Shown here in pieces: positions 14,529-22,191 of a DNA stretch of 64,000 nucleotides. Position 1 is the first letter of the stretch. Each line of letters opens with the position of its first letter. Made by a program: the position numbers and the translations under genes. Origin of the DNA: a virus. Location: IMG/VR virus record IMGVR_UViG_3300009168_000008, positions 1 to 64,000 of that record, one strand, 5' to 3'. The notes beneath the pieces are model-generated. The model was not told the origin of the DNA and made no database searches. It was given only the letters and a program-made list of their open reading frames with translations.

Positions 14529-15083
14529 ATGAGGTATGACCTGGGCGACTTCAACGCCGCCCGCGACATCGCACTCGAAGTGGGCGACGGCAACTGGCCG
14601 TGGATGGTGATCGGGGTGTTCCCGCCCGAGGGCACGGATGCGCAGGACGGGTGGTGGAATCGCTTCTGCTACACGACCAAGGCCCCGATGCCGGCTGAGA
14701 TGTGGGCCCCGTGCTGCTCCATCGAGGGGCGGTGCATGGACTTCAACCTCACGGGGTCGATCCTCAACCGCCTGACGGCGGGGTACATCTACGGCCCGCT
14801 GAACGATGGCGACGACGTGATCGTTCCGCTCGGGATCGCCGAGGACCCGGAGCACGACGACGTGGACTCGGTGTGGTGGATCGGCAGCCCCGACACCCGC
14901 GAGCGCCGCCAGACGTTCCAGTCGAGCAAGCCCGTCGTGATCCCGGTGCTGTGGAGCTCGCCGCTGGGCTTCCGCTACGTCACCAAGAGTGGCCGGGTGC
15001 TCACCGACGAGGACATCCAGGAGCTCGCCGACGAGGCCGAGGCGGGCTACGACATCACGACCCTGGTCGAGAGGCAGCAGTGA
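14529..15083 (+). CDS. Hypothetical protein
   Basis: A 184-residue acidic protein rich in Trp with one CC pair (APCCSIEGRC). No known family. GTGA overlap with the next gene. Confidence 0.7.
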   Translation: MRYDLGDFNAARDIALEVGDGNWPWMVIGVFPPEGTDAQDGWWNRFCYTTKAPMPAEMWAPCCSIEGRCMDFNLTGSILNRLTAGYIYGPLNDGDDVIVPLGIAEDPEHDDVDSVWWIGSPDTRERRQTFQSSKPVVIPVLWSSPLGFRYVTKSGRVLTDEDIQELADEAEAGYDITTLVERQQ

Positions 15084-15295
15084 GCCGGGCGGTGTACGCC
15101 ATCATCGTCGACTGCGACGAGGAATCGCTGATGGTTCCCGCCCTGCTCGCTCAGGTGGTGACGGTGATCGAGGAGCGGGCCTGGCCTGAAGTTCGCGCCG
15201 CGGTGGTCAACGCCGTGGTGCCGCTGGCGGGTGACACCGCCAGGCAAGACCCGGAGAGGACGACAGCGGAGATCACTCTCGTCTTCACCGGTTGA
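15080..15295 (+). CDS. Hypothetical protein
   Basis: A 71-residue alpha/beta protein (AVYAIIVDCDEESLMVPALL). Unknown function; GTG start coupled to the previous gene. Confidence 0.6.
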   Translation: MSRAVYAIIVDCDEESLMVPALLAQVVTVIEERAWPEVRAAVVNAVVPLAGDTARQDPERTTAEITLVFTG

Positions 15296-15325
15296 CACAG
15301 ACAGCAATGGAAAGGAACTGAGGAC

Positions 15326-15487
15326 ATGAATGTTGGAGAGCTGAAGGCAGCACTGGACGACTACGGCGATCACGTCGAGGTCTACATCCGGGTGTTCAAC
15401 GACACCGAGCAAGAGGCCACTTTCGGGAGTCTCGAGGTGGAGTGGGGAACCGTCGACGGCGACGGCGCGGTGGTGATCAGCGGATGA
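15326..15487 (+). CDS. Small acidic protein
   Basis: A 53-residue protein beginning MNVGELKAALDDYGDHVEVY, a pattern common among small phage proteins of unknown role. GAAAGGAAC precedes it after a short gap; ATGA overlap with the next gene. Confidence 0.65.
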   Translation: MNVGELKAALDDYGDHVEVYIRVFNDTEQEATFGSLEVEWGTVDGDGAVVISG

Positions 15488-15693
15488 GCGGCGGCGACTT
15501 GCTCATCGGCCTGGTGATCGGGGTGGTCTGCGGAGGCTTCCTCGGTGTCGCCTGGGACCGGTGGTCGCGACGCGACGACGACAAGCGACCGGAGTATCTG
15601 CGGCGGGTGGTTCACCCGTCGCGGCTGGCCCGGATGCACGTGATCGAGGACGAAGGACTCCAGGGGAACTGGAAGAGGGAGGACCACCGCTGA
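15484..15693 (+). CDS. Single-pass membrane protein
   Basis: A 69-residue protein with an N-terminal membrane helix (LLIGLVIGVVCGGFLGVAW) and a charged C-terminal half. Confidence 0.65.
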   Translation: MSGGDLLIGLVIGVVCGGFLGVAWDRWSRRDDDKRPEYLRRVVHPSRLARMHVIEDEGLQGNWKREDHR

Positions 15694-16064
15694 TGGGAGG
15701 CACGACTTTCTACAACGAGGTGCCGGCGCACGGCGAGACGACGACCGTGTCCGCCGCGTTCCTGCACGCCGTCGAACAGGCGCAGTGGGAACACGGCCAC
15801 GGCGGCTACACCGGCACGATCGCCGAGAAGCACGGCTACGTCGAGTTCACCATCCCGGAGGGGCTGAGCGCGCAAGACGTGACCAAGCTGATCCGGGAGT
15901 ACGAGGAGAACCAGTGGGCAGCCGACGAGGCCAAGGTGCCGGTGGTGATCCCGCCGGGGCTCGACCTCGCCCGCATGTTCGCCGTGTACGACGACAAGTG
16001 GGGACCAGCCGTGGCCTTCAAGAGCGGCAACAGCTGGGTGTTCTGCGGATGGGCCAGTTGCTGA
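15693..16064 (+). CDS. Hypothetical protein
   Basis: A 123-residue alpha/beta protein, overlapping neighbours by TGATG on both sides. No recognised motif. Confidence 0.65.
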   Translation: MGGTTFYNEVPAHGETTTVSAAFLHAVEQAQWEHGHGGYTGTIAEKHGYVEFTIPEGLSAQDVTKLIREYEENQWAADEAKVPVVIPPGLDLARMFAVYDDKWGPAVAFKSGNSWVFCGWASC

Positions 16065-16267
16065 TGGCCGAGGACTACTTCGTAGACGACCGCCACGCGC
16101 TGTACGTCGGGTGGGTGGCGGGCATCGCCACCCGCCACGGACTGCGCGTCGCGCCGGTGATGGTCGACACCGACTACACCGACCGGATCGAGCTCATCTT
16201 CACCGACGAGCTGTCGATCACGGTCGTGGTGCCGTACCCGCCCGACGACTGGGAGTTGACGGCATGA
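16064..16267 (+). CDS. Hypothetical protein
   Basis: A 67-residue acidic protein (HALYVGWVAGIATRHGLRV). ATG 16064 is preferred to ATG 16049 because it gives the TGATG overlap typical of this operon. Confidence 0.6.
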   Translation: MAEDYFVDDRHALYVGWVAGIATRHGLRVAPVMVDTDYTDRIELIFTDELSITVVVPYPPDDWELTA

Positions 16268-16494
16268 GCGATCCGAACAAGGAGCTGATCGGCAGACTGG
16301 CCCGGCGAGGGGAGGTGGTGGAGACACCGCCGCCTCCCCCCGCTTACGTCGCCGACTGGAACGCGCCGATCGACACGATCCAGGCCGACTGCCTCTCGCT
16401 ACGGGCGGTGGTCAACGGCGAGTTCGCCGCCGCCAAGAGTCGAGCCCGGGAGTGGATACCCGGGCCGATGCCGCGGGACTGGTGGCCAGCATGA
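16264..16494 (+). CDS. Hypothetical protein with Pro stretch
   Basis: A 76-residue protein with a PPPPP run near residue 25. No recognised domain. Confidence 0.6.
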   Translation: MSDPNKELIGRLARRGEVVETPPPPPAYVADWNAPIDTIQADCLSLRAVVNGEFAAAKSRAREWIPGPMPRDWWPA

Positions 16495-16691
16495 GCGCCT
16501 GGATCACAGTCACCGGCTTCGAGACGGGAGCCAAGATCGACGTGCAGATCAGCTGCATCGCGGCGATCGCCGACCCCGACCCGAGCGGGGCGAAGACGCC
16601 GATGATCCAGCTGAGCATGGGCGGGTCCATCTCGATCCGCGAGGACCGAGAGAAGCTCCGGGCCCTGATCTGGGTGGCGGAGAACCAATGA
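16491..16691 (+). CDS. Hypothetical protein
   Basis: A 66-residue beta-rich protein (AWITVTGFETGAKIDVQISC). Unknown. Confidence 0.6.
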   Translation: MSAWITVTGFETGAKIDVQISCIAAIADPDPSGAKTPMIQLSMGGSISIREDREKLRALIWVAENQ

Positions 16692-16927
16692 GGGACCAAC
16701 CAGTACCGGGCTTCCGGATCAACGAGATCACCGCGTTCACCTGCATCGGGGACGACGACGAGGAGGGCTTGGTCGCCTTCCTCGACCCCGGCCTCGGGGT
16801 GTGGATGCCGATGGTCTCGGCCGACATCACCCGCCTGTCGATCTTGCGCGACAAGGCCGACGAGTTCCGCCGTGACGGCACGGTGATCCGCGAGCGGGTG
16901 TTCAGGGCGGTGGACGATGGCGCGTAG
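16688..16927 (+). CDS. Hypothetical protein
   Basis: A 79-residue acidic protein with FTCIGDDDEEGLVAFLDPG. Unknown. Confidence 0.6.
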   Translation: MRDQPVPGFRINEITAFTCIGDDDEEGLVAFLDPGLGVWMPMVSADITRLSILRDKADEFRRDGTVIRERVFRAVDDGA

Positions 16928-17288
16928 ACCCAACCGATACCTGACCGACCTGCGCGCGGGTGAAACCAACGTCGACTTCCAGACCTGTCGCACACTGCGC
17001 CACGCCTGGGACGTGATCGGCAAGGGCGACCGTCGACCCGAGTTCGGGACGATGATCTGCCTGCGCTGCGTACGTTGCTCGACGCTGCGCTACGACCGCT
17101 ACAGCCGCCTCACGGGAGAGCGGCTCGGTCCGCCCGCCTACGTGTGGCCTGACGGCTACCGCGATACCGAGGGCCACGACTCCGCCTGGTGGCGGGCACA
17201 GTGGGCCGAGGCGATGTACATCCAGGGCCTCTCGGCCGATGCAGAGGACGACGAGGTGGCAACCAAGCGAAGGAGGAAGCGAGCATGA
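16917..17288 (+). CDS. Zinc-ribbon-like protein
   Basis: A 123-residue protein. FQTCRTLRHAWDVIG and MICLRCVRCSTLRYDRYS form the C...H...CxxCxxC set of a small actinophage zinc-protein family. A basic end (KRRRKRA) suggests nucleic-acid binding. Confidence 0.7.
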   Translation: MARRPNRYLTDLRAGETNVDFQTCRTLRHAWDVIGKGDRRPEFGTMICLRCVRCSTLRYDRYSRLTGERLGPPAYVWPDGYRDTEGHDSAWWRAQWAEAMYIQGLSADAEDDEVATKRRRKRA

Positions 17289-17467
17289 GCGAGAGCGCGC
17301 CGGTGTGTCCGGGGTGCGGGGCGGTGGCGGTGCACCTGCCAGACGGCAACGAGTTCGTCGAGGGGCCGTGCTGGGAGACGATCCACAAGACGGGCTGCAC
17401 CTGGATGCACGACCCGGACGCCAAGCCGTACGACGACCACGACACCTTCGTGGTGACCGATGAGTGA
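17285..17467 (+). CDS. Small zinc-binding-type protein
   Basis: A 60-residue protein starting MSESAPVCPGCGAVAVHLPD; CPGCG plus later Cys residues suggest a zinc ribbon. Confidence 0.65.
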   Translation: MSESAPVCPGCGAVAVHLPDGNEFVEGPCWETIHKTGCTWMHDPDAKPYDDHDTFVVTDE

Positions 17468-17759
17468 CGACCCGAACATCGCCAAGCTGCGCTGGATCGA
17501 CGACCCACACGAGTGGGATGCCGAGCCCGGGTTTCGCACCCGCGACCTGACGAACGATGAGGCGTGGGATGCAATGCAGAGAGCCGCCGACGTCGTGGTC
17601 CTCAACGCCCTGGGCGGGCGGCGGTTGCTGCTCGAACTCGGGTTCTCCGTCATGCACTCGCTGTGCAGGGAGTTGGACGACACCGCTCGGCAGTACTCCG
17701 ACATCTACGAGGCGGTGCGCCGTCAGCGTCGGCCACCGAAGGAGGAAGCAGGTGAGTGA
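17460..17759 (+). CDS. Hypothetical helical protein
   Basis: A 99-residue largely helical protein (DAMQRAADVVVLNALGG). No recognised family. Confidence 0.65.
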   Translation: MSDDPNIAKLRWIDDPHEWDAEPGFRTRDLTNDEAWDAMQRAADVVVLNALGGRRLLLELGFSVMHSLCRELDDTARQYSDIYEAVRRQRRPPKEEAGE

Positions 17760-18066
17760 CGACCCGTGGGCCGACCCGCGCGCGCAGCGTTGGCTGAAGC
17801 ACGTCAAGGACGTGGTGGTCCCGATGGTCGAAGGAGTCAACGCCTTCGTCTCCATCGCCCCGCACGGCGAGCCCGACGTGAAGTTCTGCGTCGAGCTGGG
17901 CCTCGGGATCATGTACGGCAAGCCGATCATCGTCGTGGCGCGAGAGCGCGCCGATGTACCGAGCGGGCTGTGGATGATCGCCGAGGCCGTGCTCATCGGG
18001 GACATGACCGACCCGGTGTTCCAGGCCCGCATCGCCGAGACGATCAAGGGGGTGGCGCGTGACTAA
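17752..18066 (+). CDS. Nucleoside deoxyribosyltransferase-like Rossmannoid protein
   Basis: A 104-residue protein. NAFVSIAPHGEPDVKFCVELG followed by IMYGKPIIVVARERADVPSG resembles the compact core of nucleoside 2-deoxyribosyltransferase-like and SLOG-like phage proteins, where the Glu in a VELG helix is often catalytic. It could act on nucleotides or bind a nucleotide signal. The assignment is by pattern only. Confidence 0.5.
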   Translation: MSDDPWADPRAQRWLKHVKDVVVPMVEGVNAFVSIAPHGEPDVKFCVELGLGIMYGKPIIVVARERADVPSGLWMIAEAVLIGDMTDPVFQARIAETIKGVARD

Positions 18067-18259
18067 GTGCTACGACGACGACAACCTCAACGATGAGCTC
18101 GCCGTGGAACTGGAGGCCGAGCGGGCGCTGGCCGACGACCTGATGGACGTGCTCAGCCACATGGTCGTCGGGTGGGAGAACGTCATCGGGCACGACCTGG
18201 CTCAGCACCCCTCGGTGCTGCGGGTGGCGGCGCGGTACCGGGAAGCGCGGGGGCGATGA
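18059..18259 (+). CDS. Small acidic helical protein
   Basis: A 66-residue acidic helical protein (NDELAVELEAERALADDLMD). Unknown. Confidence 0.6.
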   Translation: MTKCYDDDNLNDELAVELEAERALADDLMDVLSHMVVGWENVIGHDLAQHPSVLRVAARYREARGR

Positions 18260-18426
18260 GCGCCGAGTGGGTGATGACATTCGTGATGGTCGCCTGCCAG
18301 TTCGTCATCGTGATGTTCTGCTGGCGCAAGCCGAAGTGGATGGCTGTCGCCATCGGCGGGTGGTTCCTGATGAACATCCTCACCGAGGTGCTCGGCGCGG
18401 TCAGCGGGACAAGGGCCACGCCATGA
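18256..18426 (+). CDS. Two-helix membrane protein
   Basis: A 56-residue protein with two hydrophobic segments (VMTFVMVACQFVIVMFCW and MAVAIGGWFLMNILTEVLG) separated by RKPK. It resembles small phage membrane proteins; a holin-like role is possible, but the lysis genes lie elsewhere. Confidence 0.65.
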   Translation: MSAEWVMTFVMVACQFVIVMFCWRKPKWMAVAIGGWFLMNILTEVLGAVSGTRATP

Positions 18427-18617
18427 GCATCTTCGACTGGCCGGTGGACAAGCCGGCCCACGAAGCGATCGGCGAGGCCATCGGAGCGGCGTCGATGTGC
18501 TGGATCCCCTCACCGGCCGATGTCCGTTCCCAGATGGTGTTCGACTCGACGCGCGCGGCGCAGATCGCGCAGGAACTGGAGGACCTGTTGAAGCGGAAGC
18601 TATGGGTGGAGCCATGA
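18423..18617 (+). CDS. Hypothetical protein
   Basis: A 64-residue protein (MSIFDWPVDKPAHEAIGEAI) of unknown function, coupled to both neighbours. Confidence 0.6.
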   Translation: MSIFDWPVDKPAHEAIGEAIGAASMCWIPSPADVRSQMVFDSTRAAQIAQELEDLLKRKLWVEP

Positions 18618-19234
18618 GGTACGACGACGAGGCCAGCGCGCTGATCATCGACGACGACTTCGCCCTGCCGGCCAAGTTCTTCATCAACGAGCACTACGAG
18701 TATCCGATCGGCACGTTCCGCGACCCGTCCCGGCAGCTGACCCAGGAGACGCGGGTGTTCCGCTGCACCTTCGAGAACCGGTGGTCGCTGTCGATCATCT
18801 GGGGGTCGATGACCTACTGCGTCAACCACGACCACCCGCACGGCGACTGGCGGGGCAACACCTCGCCGGAGTTCGTCGAGGAGCCGAACACTGTCGAGGT
18901 CGGGATCATCATGCCCGAGACGCGGGTGCGCCCGGCGACCAAGATCGACGTGGATGACCTGCCCGGGTGGACGGGGCCGTCCGAGATGCCCGAGCGGGAG
19001 TACGAGCTGTGGGGCGATCCCATCGGCTGGGTCGACGCGGCCGGGCTGCGCTTCCTGGTCGGGGTGGTCTCGCGCTTCGACTCACACACCTGGACCGAGC
19101 CAGAGGAAGGTCCGTACCTGGAATGCACCGACGGGGTCTACCGCCTCGTCACCACCGACGAAAGGAACGCCCATGAGGAAGGTCTGGAAGTACACGCTGA
19201 CCCCGGAGATAGCGACGCGGATCGACGGGGGTGA
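18614..19234 (+). CDS. Hypothetical protein
   Basis: A 206-residue acidic protein, probably beta-rich with many Trp and Glu. Its last 62 bases overlap the next gene, whose ribosome site lies inside it. Confidence 0.65.
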   Translation: MRYDDEASALIIDDDFALPAKFFINEHYEYPIGTFRDPSRQLTQETRVFRCTFENRWSLSIIWGSMTYCVNHDHPHGDWRGNTSPEFVEEPNTVEVGIIMPETRVRPATKIDVDDLPGWTGPSEMPEREYELWGDPIGWVDAAGLRFLVGVVSRFDSHTWTEPEEGPYLECTDGVYRLVTTDERNAHEEGLEVHADPGDSDADRRG

Positions 19235-19493
19235 CCCGCGGGTGGTCCACGTCGGGATCGACCCGATCTGGTTGAACTCGCCGCTGCGCAATCGACCGGA
19301 GGCCAACGTGCCGACGGTGTGGGTCGAGCTGGAGCCGGAGGTGCCGTCTGATCACCTGACCCTGGTGTTCGTCGGGACAGGGCACTCGATCCCGTGGAGC
19401 GACTACCAACACGTCGGGTCGTGCATCTCGCCAGCGGGCCTGGTGTGGCACGTCTACGACATCGACCGACAGGTGAGGTCGTTCCGTGGCTAG
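19173..19493 (+). CDS. Hypothetical protein
   Basis: A 106-residue protein preceded by GAAAGGAAC at 19160, which supports initiation inside the 3' end of the previous gene. WVELEPEVPSDHLTLVFVGT looks like beta strands. Unknown. Confidence 0.65.
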   Translation: MRKVWKYTLTPEIATRIDGGDPRVVHVGIDPIWLNSPLRNRPEANVPTVWVELEPEVPSDHLTLVFVGTGHSIPWSDYQHVGSCISPAGLVWHVYDIDRQVRSFRG

Positions 19494-19671
19494 GCGCAAG
19501 ATCGTCACGCTCCACACGCCGATGATGTTGAAGCTGTTCACGGAGATCCTCGACGTGGTGTCCGAGAAGTACCCGAACGCCGTGGTCGAGGGCGGCGAGG
19601 ACTACACCGTGTGGACCGAGCCAGCGTCGCCCCCGCTCAGCGGGACAGGAGTCGTGCCGTGCTCGACATGA
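19486..19671 (+). CDS. Hypothetical protein
   Basis: A 61-residue basic protein with GTG start overlapping the previous gene. Unknown. Confidence 0.55.
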   Translation: MARRKIVTLHTPMMLKLFTEILDVVSEKYPNAVVEGGEDYTVWTEPASPPLSGTGVVPCST

Positions 19672-19799
19672 GCCCGTGGGCAGACTTCGCCATCACCCTC
19701 GGCGTGGCGGCGCTTCTGCTGTGCGTTGCGCTCGGCATCGGGGCATGGTTAGAGCAAGGCGGCAAGTCAGACCCGGAGGACTACTCAGATGATGAATAG
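19668..19799 (+). CDS. Small membrane protein
   Basis: A 43-residue protein: one membrane helix (FAITLGVAALLLCVALGIGA) and an acidic tail. ATGA overlap with the preceding gene supports ATG 19668. Confidence 0.6.
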   Translation: MSPWADFAITLGVAALLLCVALGIGAWLEQGGKSDPEDYSDDE

Positions 19800-19917
19800 C
19801 GCGGTGCGCGTGTTCCTGTTCCTGCTCGTCGTGGGCGTCACCGCGACCGCCGTGGCGACCGCCGTGGTGTGGTACATGCGCCAGGAAGTGATCGAGCCCT
19901 ACCGGGGACCGCGATGA
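19792..19917 (+). CDS. Small membrane protein
   Basis: A 41-residue protein with one membrane helix (VFLFLLVVGVTATAVATAVV). Last clear gene of the long rightward operon. ATG 19789 is an alternative start. Confidence 0.6.
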   Translation: MNSAVRVFLFLLVVGVTATAVATAVVWYMRQEVIEPYRGPR

Positions 19918-19969
19918 GCGCCGCCTCCTACGGCTCTCAGCAGCTTCGTACGGGCGGGGCGCGGCGCGG

Positions 19970-20048
19970 GTACCGCCCGGGCTGTTGCGCGCTCCTACGG
20001 GGCGTACAGCGGCCCGCCCACGGGGCGACAGGCCCCCGCGCGGGGGCC
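19970..20048 (-). repeat. Right half of inverted repeat pair with GC palindrome (copy 2)
   Basis: Bases 19992-20011 are the near-perfect reverse complement of 6048-6067, and GGCCCCCGCGCGGGGGCC (20031-20048) repeats the palindrome at 6007. A 46-codon open frame (19914-20054) crosses this block but has no coding character, so I leave it uncalled. The palindrome ends four bases before a TAGCCT -10-like box of the glycosyltransferase gene. Confidence 0.6.
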
Positions 20049-20063
20049 GCGTAGCCTCCCCCG

Positions 20064-20747
20064 ATGCGCATCTACATCCCCAGCCTCGACAGGCCCGGCA
20101 ACGTGCCGGAGATGCAGGCACAGGCCGGGATCGCCGAGCTCGTCTGGTTGGTGCCCGAGGACCAGGAGCAGGCCTACCGGAAGGCCGGAGCCAAGAGCGT
20201 GATCACGGGGCCGCGCGACAAGCCGAGCAAGATCAACGCCATCCTCGACGCCTACCCGGACCAGTGGCGGGTGTTCTCCGACGACGACTGCCGCCGCCTG
20301 ACGATCCTCAACGACAGTGGAGCTTCGGTGCGTTGCACGCTCGGGCTGGCGGCCTCGGAGTACATCGCTGTCGGCAACCGCCGGCGCGACCACCTCGTCG
20401 CCATGCCGAACATGAGCAACGCCCACTTCGCCGCCCGGCGGGTGAGCGACTGGGGCTCGACGGTCGGGTGGTTCTTCGCCGTGGCCCCGGACACCGAGTG
20501 CCGGCTGGACCCCGAGATGCCCTACGGGGACGACGTCGACTTCGCCTGCCGGGTGTTCATGCGCTACGGCCGCATCGCCCGCGTGGGGTGGATCATCGGT
20601 GACTACCGATACGGCGACCGGGACAGCCACTTCCGCGTCGAGCACATGGCACAGAACGATGTCCACCGTGCGCTGATCGCTCGCTACCCCGGGCTGTTGC
20701 AGTGGAAGAACGACGCGGTGCTCGGGTTCCGCAGGGTGAAGGCGTGA
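20064..20747 (+). CDS. GT-A-type glycosyltransferase (TET-associated type)
   Basis: A 227-residue protein starting MRIYIPSLDRPG and holding FSDDDC at 71-76, a metal- and sugar-nucleotide-binding Asp cluster of GT-A enzymes. Its opening and Asp motif resemble the glycosyltransferases that accompany phage TET/JBP enzymes and glycosylate hydroxymethylated bases. It opens the modification island and overlaps the transferase gene by GTGA. There is no Shine-Dalgarno; TAGCCT six bases before ATG suggests a leaderless transcript. Acting on DNA rather than protein is inferred from context. Confidence 0.65.
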   Translation: MRIYIPSLDRPGNVPEMQAQAGIAELVWLVPEDQEQAYRKAGAKSVITGPRDKPSKINAILDAYPDQWRVFSDDDCRRLTILNDSGASVRCTLGLAASEYIAVGNRRRDHLVAMPNMSNAHFAARRVSDWGSTVGWFFAVAPDTECRLDPEMPYGDDVDFACRVFMRYGRIARVGWIIGDYRYGDRDSHFRVEHMAQNDVHRALIARYPGLLQWKNDAVLGFRRVKA

Positions 20748-21724
20748 CCGACCACTGGCGCATGTTCAGCGAGTTCGCCCGCTACGAGAAGGCGGTCGGC
20801 GGTCCGAGCGCCCACCTGTGCATGGTCGCCGGGATGAGCCGCGGGCTGCCGGTCGACGAGCAGGTGTGGCGGGCCGGGTGCTACGCAGCGGTCTACAACA
20901 CGGGCTCGGGGATGGCGCTGTGGAGTCACCTGAGCCGGGCCGAGGTGCTGGCGATGGACGAGGGCGAGTTGAGCAACGGGCTCGCCGACTGCTGGGAGGG
21001 CCTGCCGATGCACCGCCACCGCCGCGCCATCCGCACCCCCGAGAAGATGGCGCGCTACCTCCGCTCGTACGCCCTCGCCTCACGGGACTGGCCCGACCGC
21101 GACTGGTGGGTGGGCTCGGCGACCCCGGCCCGCTACGAGGACGCCTGGCGTGAGGTCAACGCCGTCTACGGGGTCGGGCGCTACATCGCCATCCGCATCC
21201 TCGAGCTGTTCTCCCGGTTCGGCGCGGGCACCGCCCTGCACGACATCCGGGCGCGCGACGCGTGGTCCCCGCGGCGCACGCTGTCGCTGCTCTGGCCGCA
21301 GCACACCCGGGTGCTCAGCGATGACCAGTCGTTGCGCGGGGCGGCCACCGCCGAGTCGATCGCCAACACCACGCTGGCCCGGGTGCACGAGGAGTACGGC
21401 GTGTGGCTCAACCACTACGAGTTGCAGGTGTTCACGTGCGAGTACCACCAGTCGATCGACAACAAGCGGCAGTTCCCCGGGCGGAGCATCGACGGCGAGG
21501 GGCAGGCGCTGCGCAAGGTCGAGCCGTACTGGGGCACGGAGGTCACCGCGGCGGGGTGGGCGGTGCGGCGCGAACTGTTCCCGGAGGTGTCGCTCGGCGA
21601 GGTGAACGGCTGGACCACCCGCGACGAGCTCATGCCGGTGGCCGCCGAGCGGGGCTACACGTGGAGCGACCTCGTCTACGACTACAACGCCACGACCGAC
21701 CTGTCTGTTCCGGTGCGGCGATGA
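20744..21724 (+). CDS. Amino acid:DNA transferase-like / aGPT-pyrophosphorylase-like protein
   Basis: A 326-residue helical protein. WRAGCYAAVYNTGSGMALW (42-60) and a helix-hairpin-helix-like NAVYGVGRYIAIRILELFSR (139-158), in a DNA-glycosylase-like setting, resemble the predicted amino acid:DNA transferases and alpha-glutamyl/putrescinyl-thymine pyrophosphorylases of hypermodified phages. Those enzymes replace an activated hydroxymethyl on a base with an amino acid or polyamine. Next to a kinase and TET, that would extend modified cytosine. The family call is by recall of pattern and needs a profile search. Confidence 0.55.
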   Translation: MTDHWRMFSEFARYEKAVGGPSAHLCMVAGMSRGLPVDEQVWRAGCYAAVYNTGSGMALWSHLSRAEVLAMDEGELSNGLADCWEGLPMHRHRRAIRTPEKMARYLRSYALASRDWPDRDWWVGSATPARYEDAWREVNAVYGVGRYIAIRILELFSRFGAGTALHDIRARDAWSPRRTLSLLWPQHTRVLSDDQSLRGAATAESIANTTLARVHEEYGVWLNHYELQVFTCEYHQSIDNKRQFPGRSIDGEGQALRKVEPYWGTEVTAAGWAVRRELFPEVSLGEVNGWTTRDELMPVAAERGYTWSDLVYDYNATTDLSVPVRR

Positions 21725-22191
21725 AGACTCTCTACGACGTGGGCGAGGGGCGGGTGTTCATGGCCGCCGAGATGCTCCGCTTCCCCGCCGCGCCCAAGCA
21801 GGCGGCGCTGCGCGAGCGAGGGATCACGATGGTGGTGAACCTGTGGCACGGGCGCGACGACGAGATCGCCGAGGTCACCGAGTACCTCCACGCGCCGCTG
21901 TCGGACGGGAAGCTGAGCGACGGGCACCTCGCCCACCTCGACGCCCTGGCCACCCTCGCCGCCAGGCATCTCGGCGAGGGCGGGACGGTGCTCTGCCAGT
22001 GCCAGGGCGGGCGGAACCGCTCAGGGCTGCTCGCCGGGTTGACGCTGTGCTACTGGCTCGGGATCAGCGGGAGCGATGCGCTGGAACGGGTGCGCGCCGG
22101 GCGCGGGGCGGTGGCCGTGGGCAACCATCACTTCGCCAGGTGGCTCGCCAGCATCCCGGCGAGCTCGGCAGCGGGCAGCGTCCCGTCGTAG
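21721..22191 (+). CDS. Dual-specificity/PTP-type phosphatase
   Basis: A 156-residue protein with the Cys-phosphatase signature CQGGRNRSG (C94, R100: CX5R) after a beta strand TVLC, and an upstream Asp-containing loop (PLSDGKLSD) that may supply the general acid. Such enzymes remove phosphate from protein or small molecules. Coupled to the transferase gene by ATGA and convergent with a P-loop kinase, it may process phosphorylated base or nucleotide intermediates (inference). Its last 64 bases overlap the kinase gene on the other strand. Confidence 0.75.
   Translation: MKTLYDVGEGRVFMAAEMLRFPAAPKQAALRERGITMVVNLWHGRDDEIAEVTEYLHAPLSDGKLSDGHLAHLDALATLAARHLGEGGTVLCQCQGGRNRSGLLAGLTLCYWLGISGSDALERVRAGRGAVAVGNHHFARWLASIPASSAAGSVPS

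Noticed and set aside
14452-14539. 26-codon frame starting at ATGAAAGGTG before the 14529 gene
   Set aside because: Lies in a hairpin leader; a leader peptide is possible but there is no independent support.
19914-20054. Possible 46-codon gene after 19917
   Set aside because: Overlaps the inverted repeat and palindrome, lacks a ribosome site and reads like non-coding GC-rich sequence.
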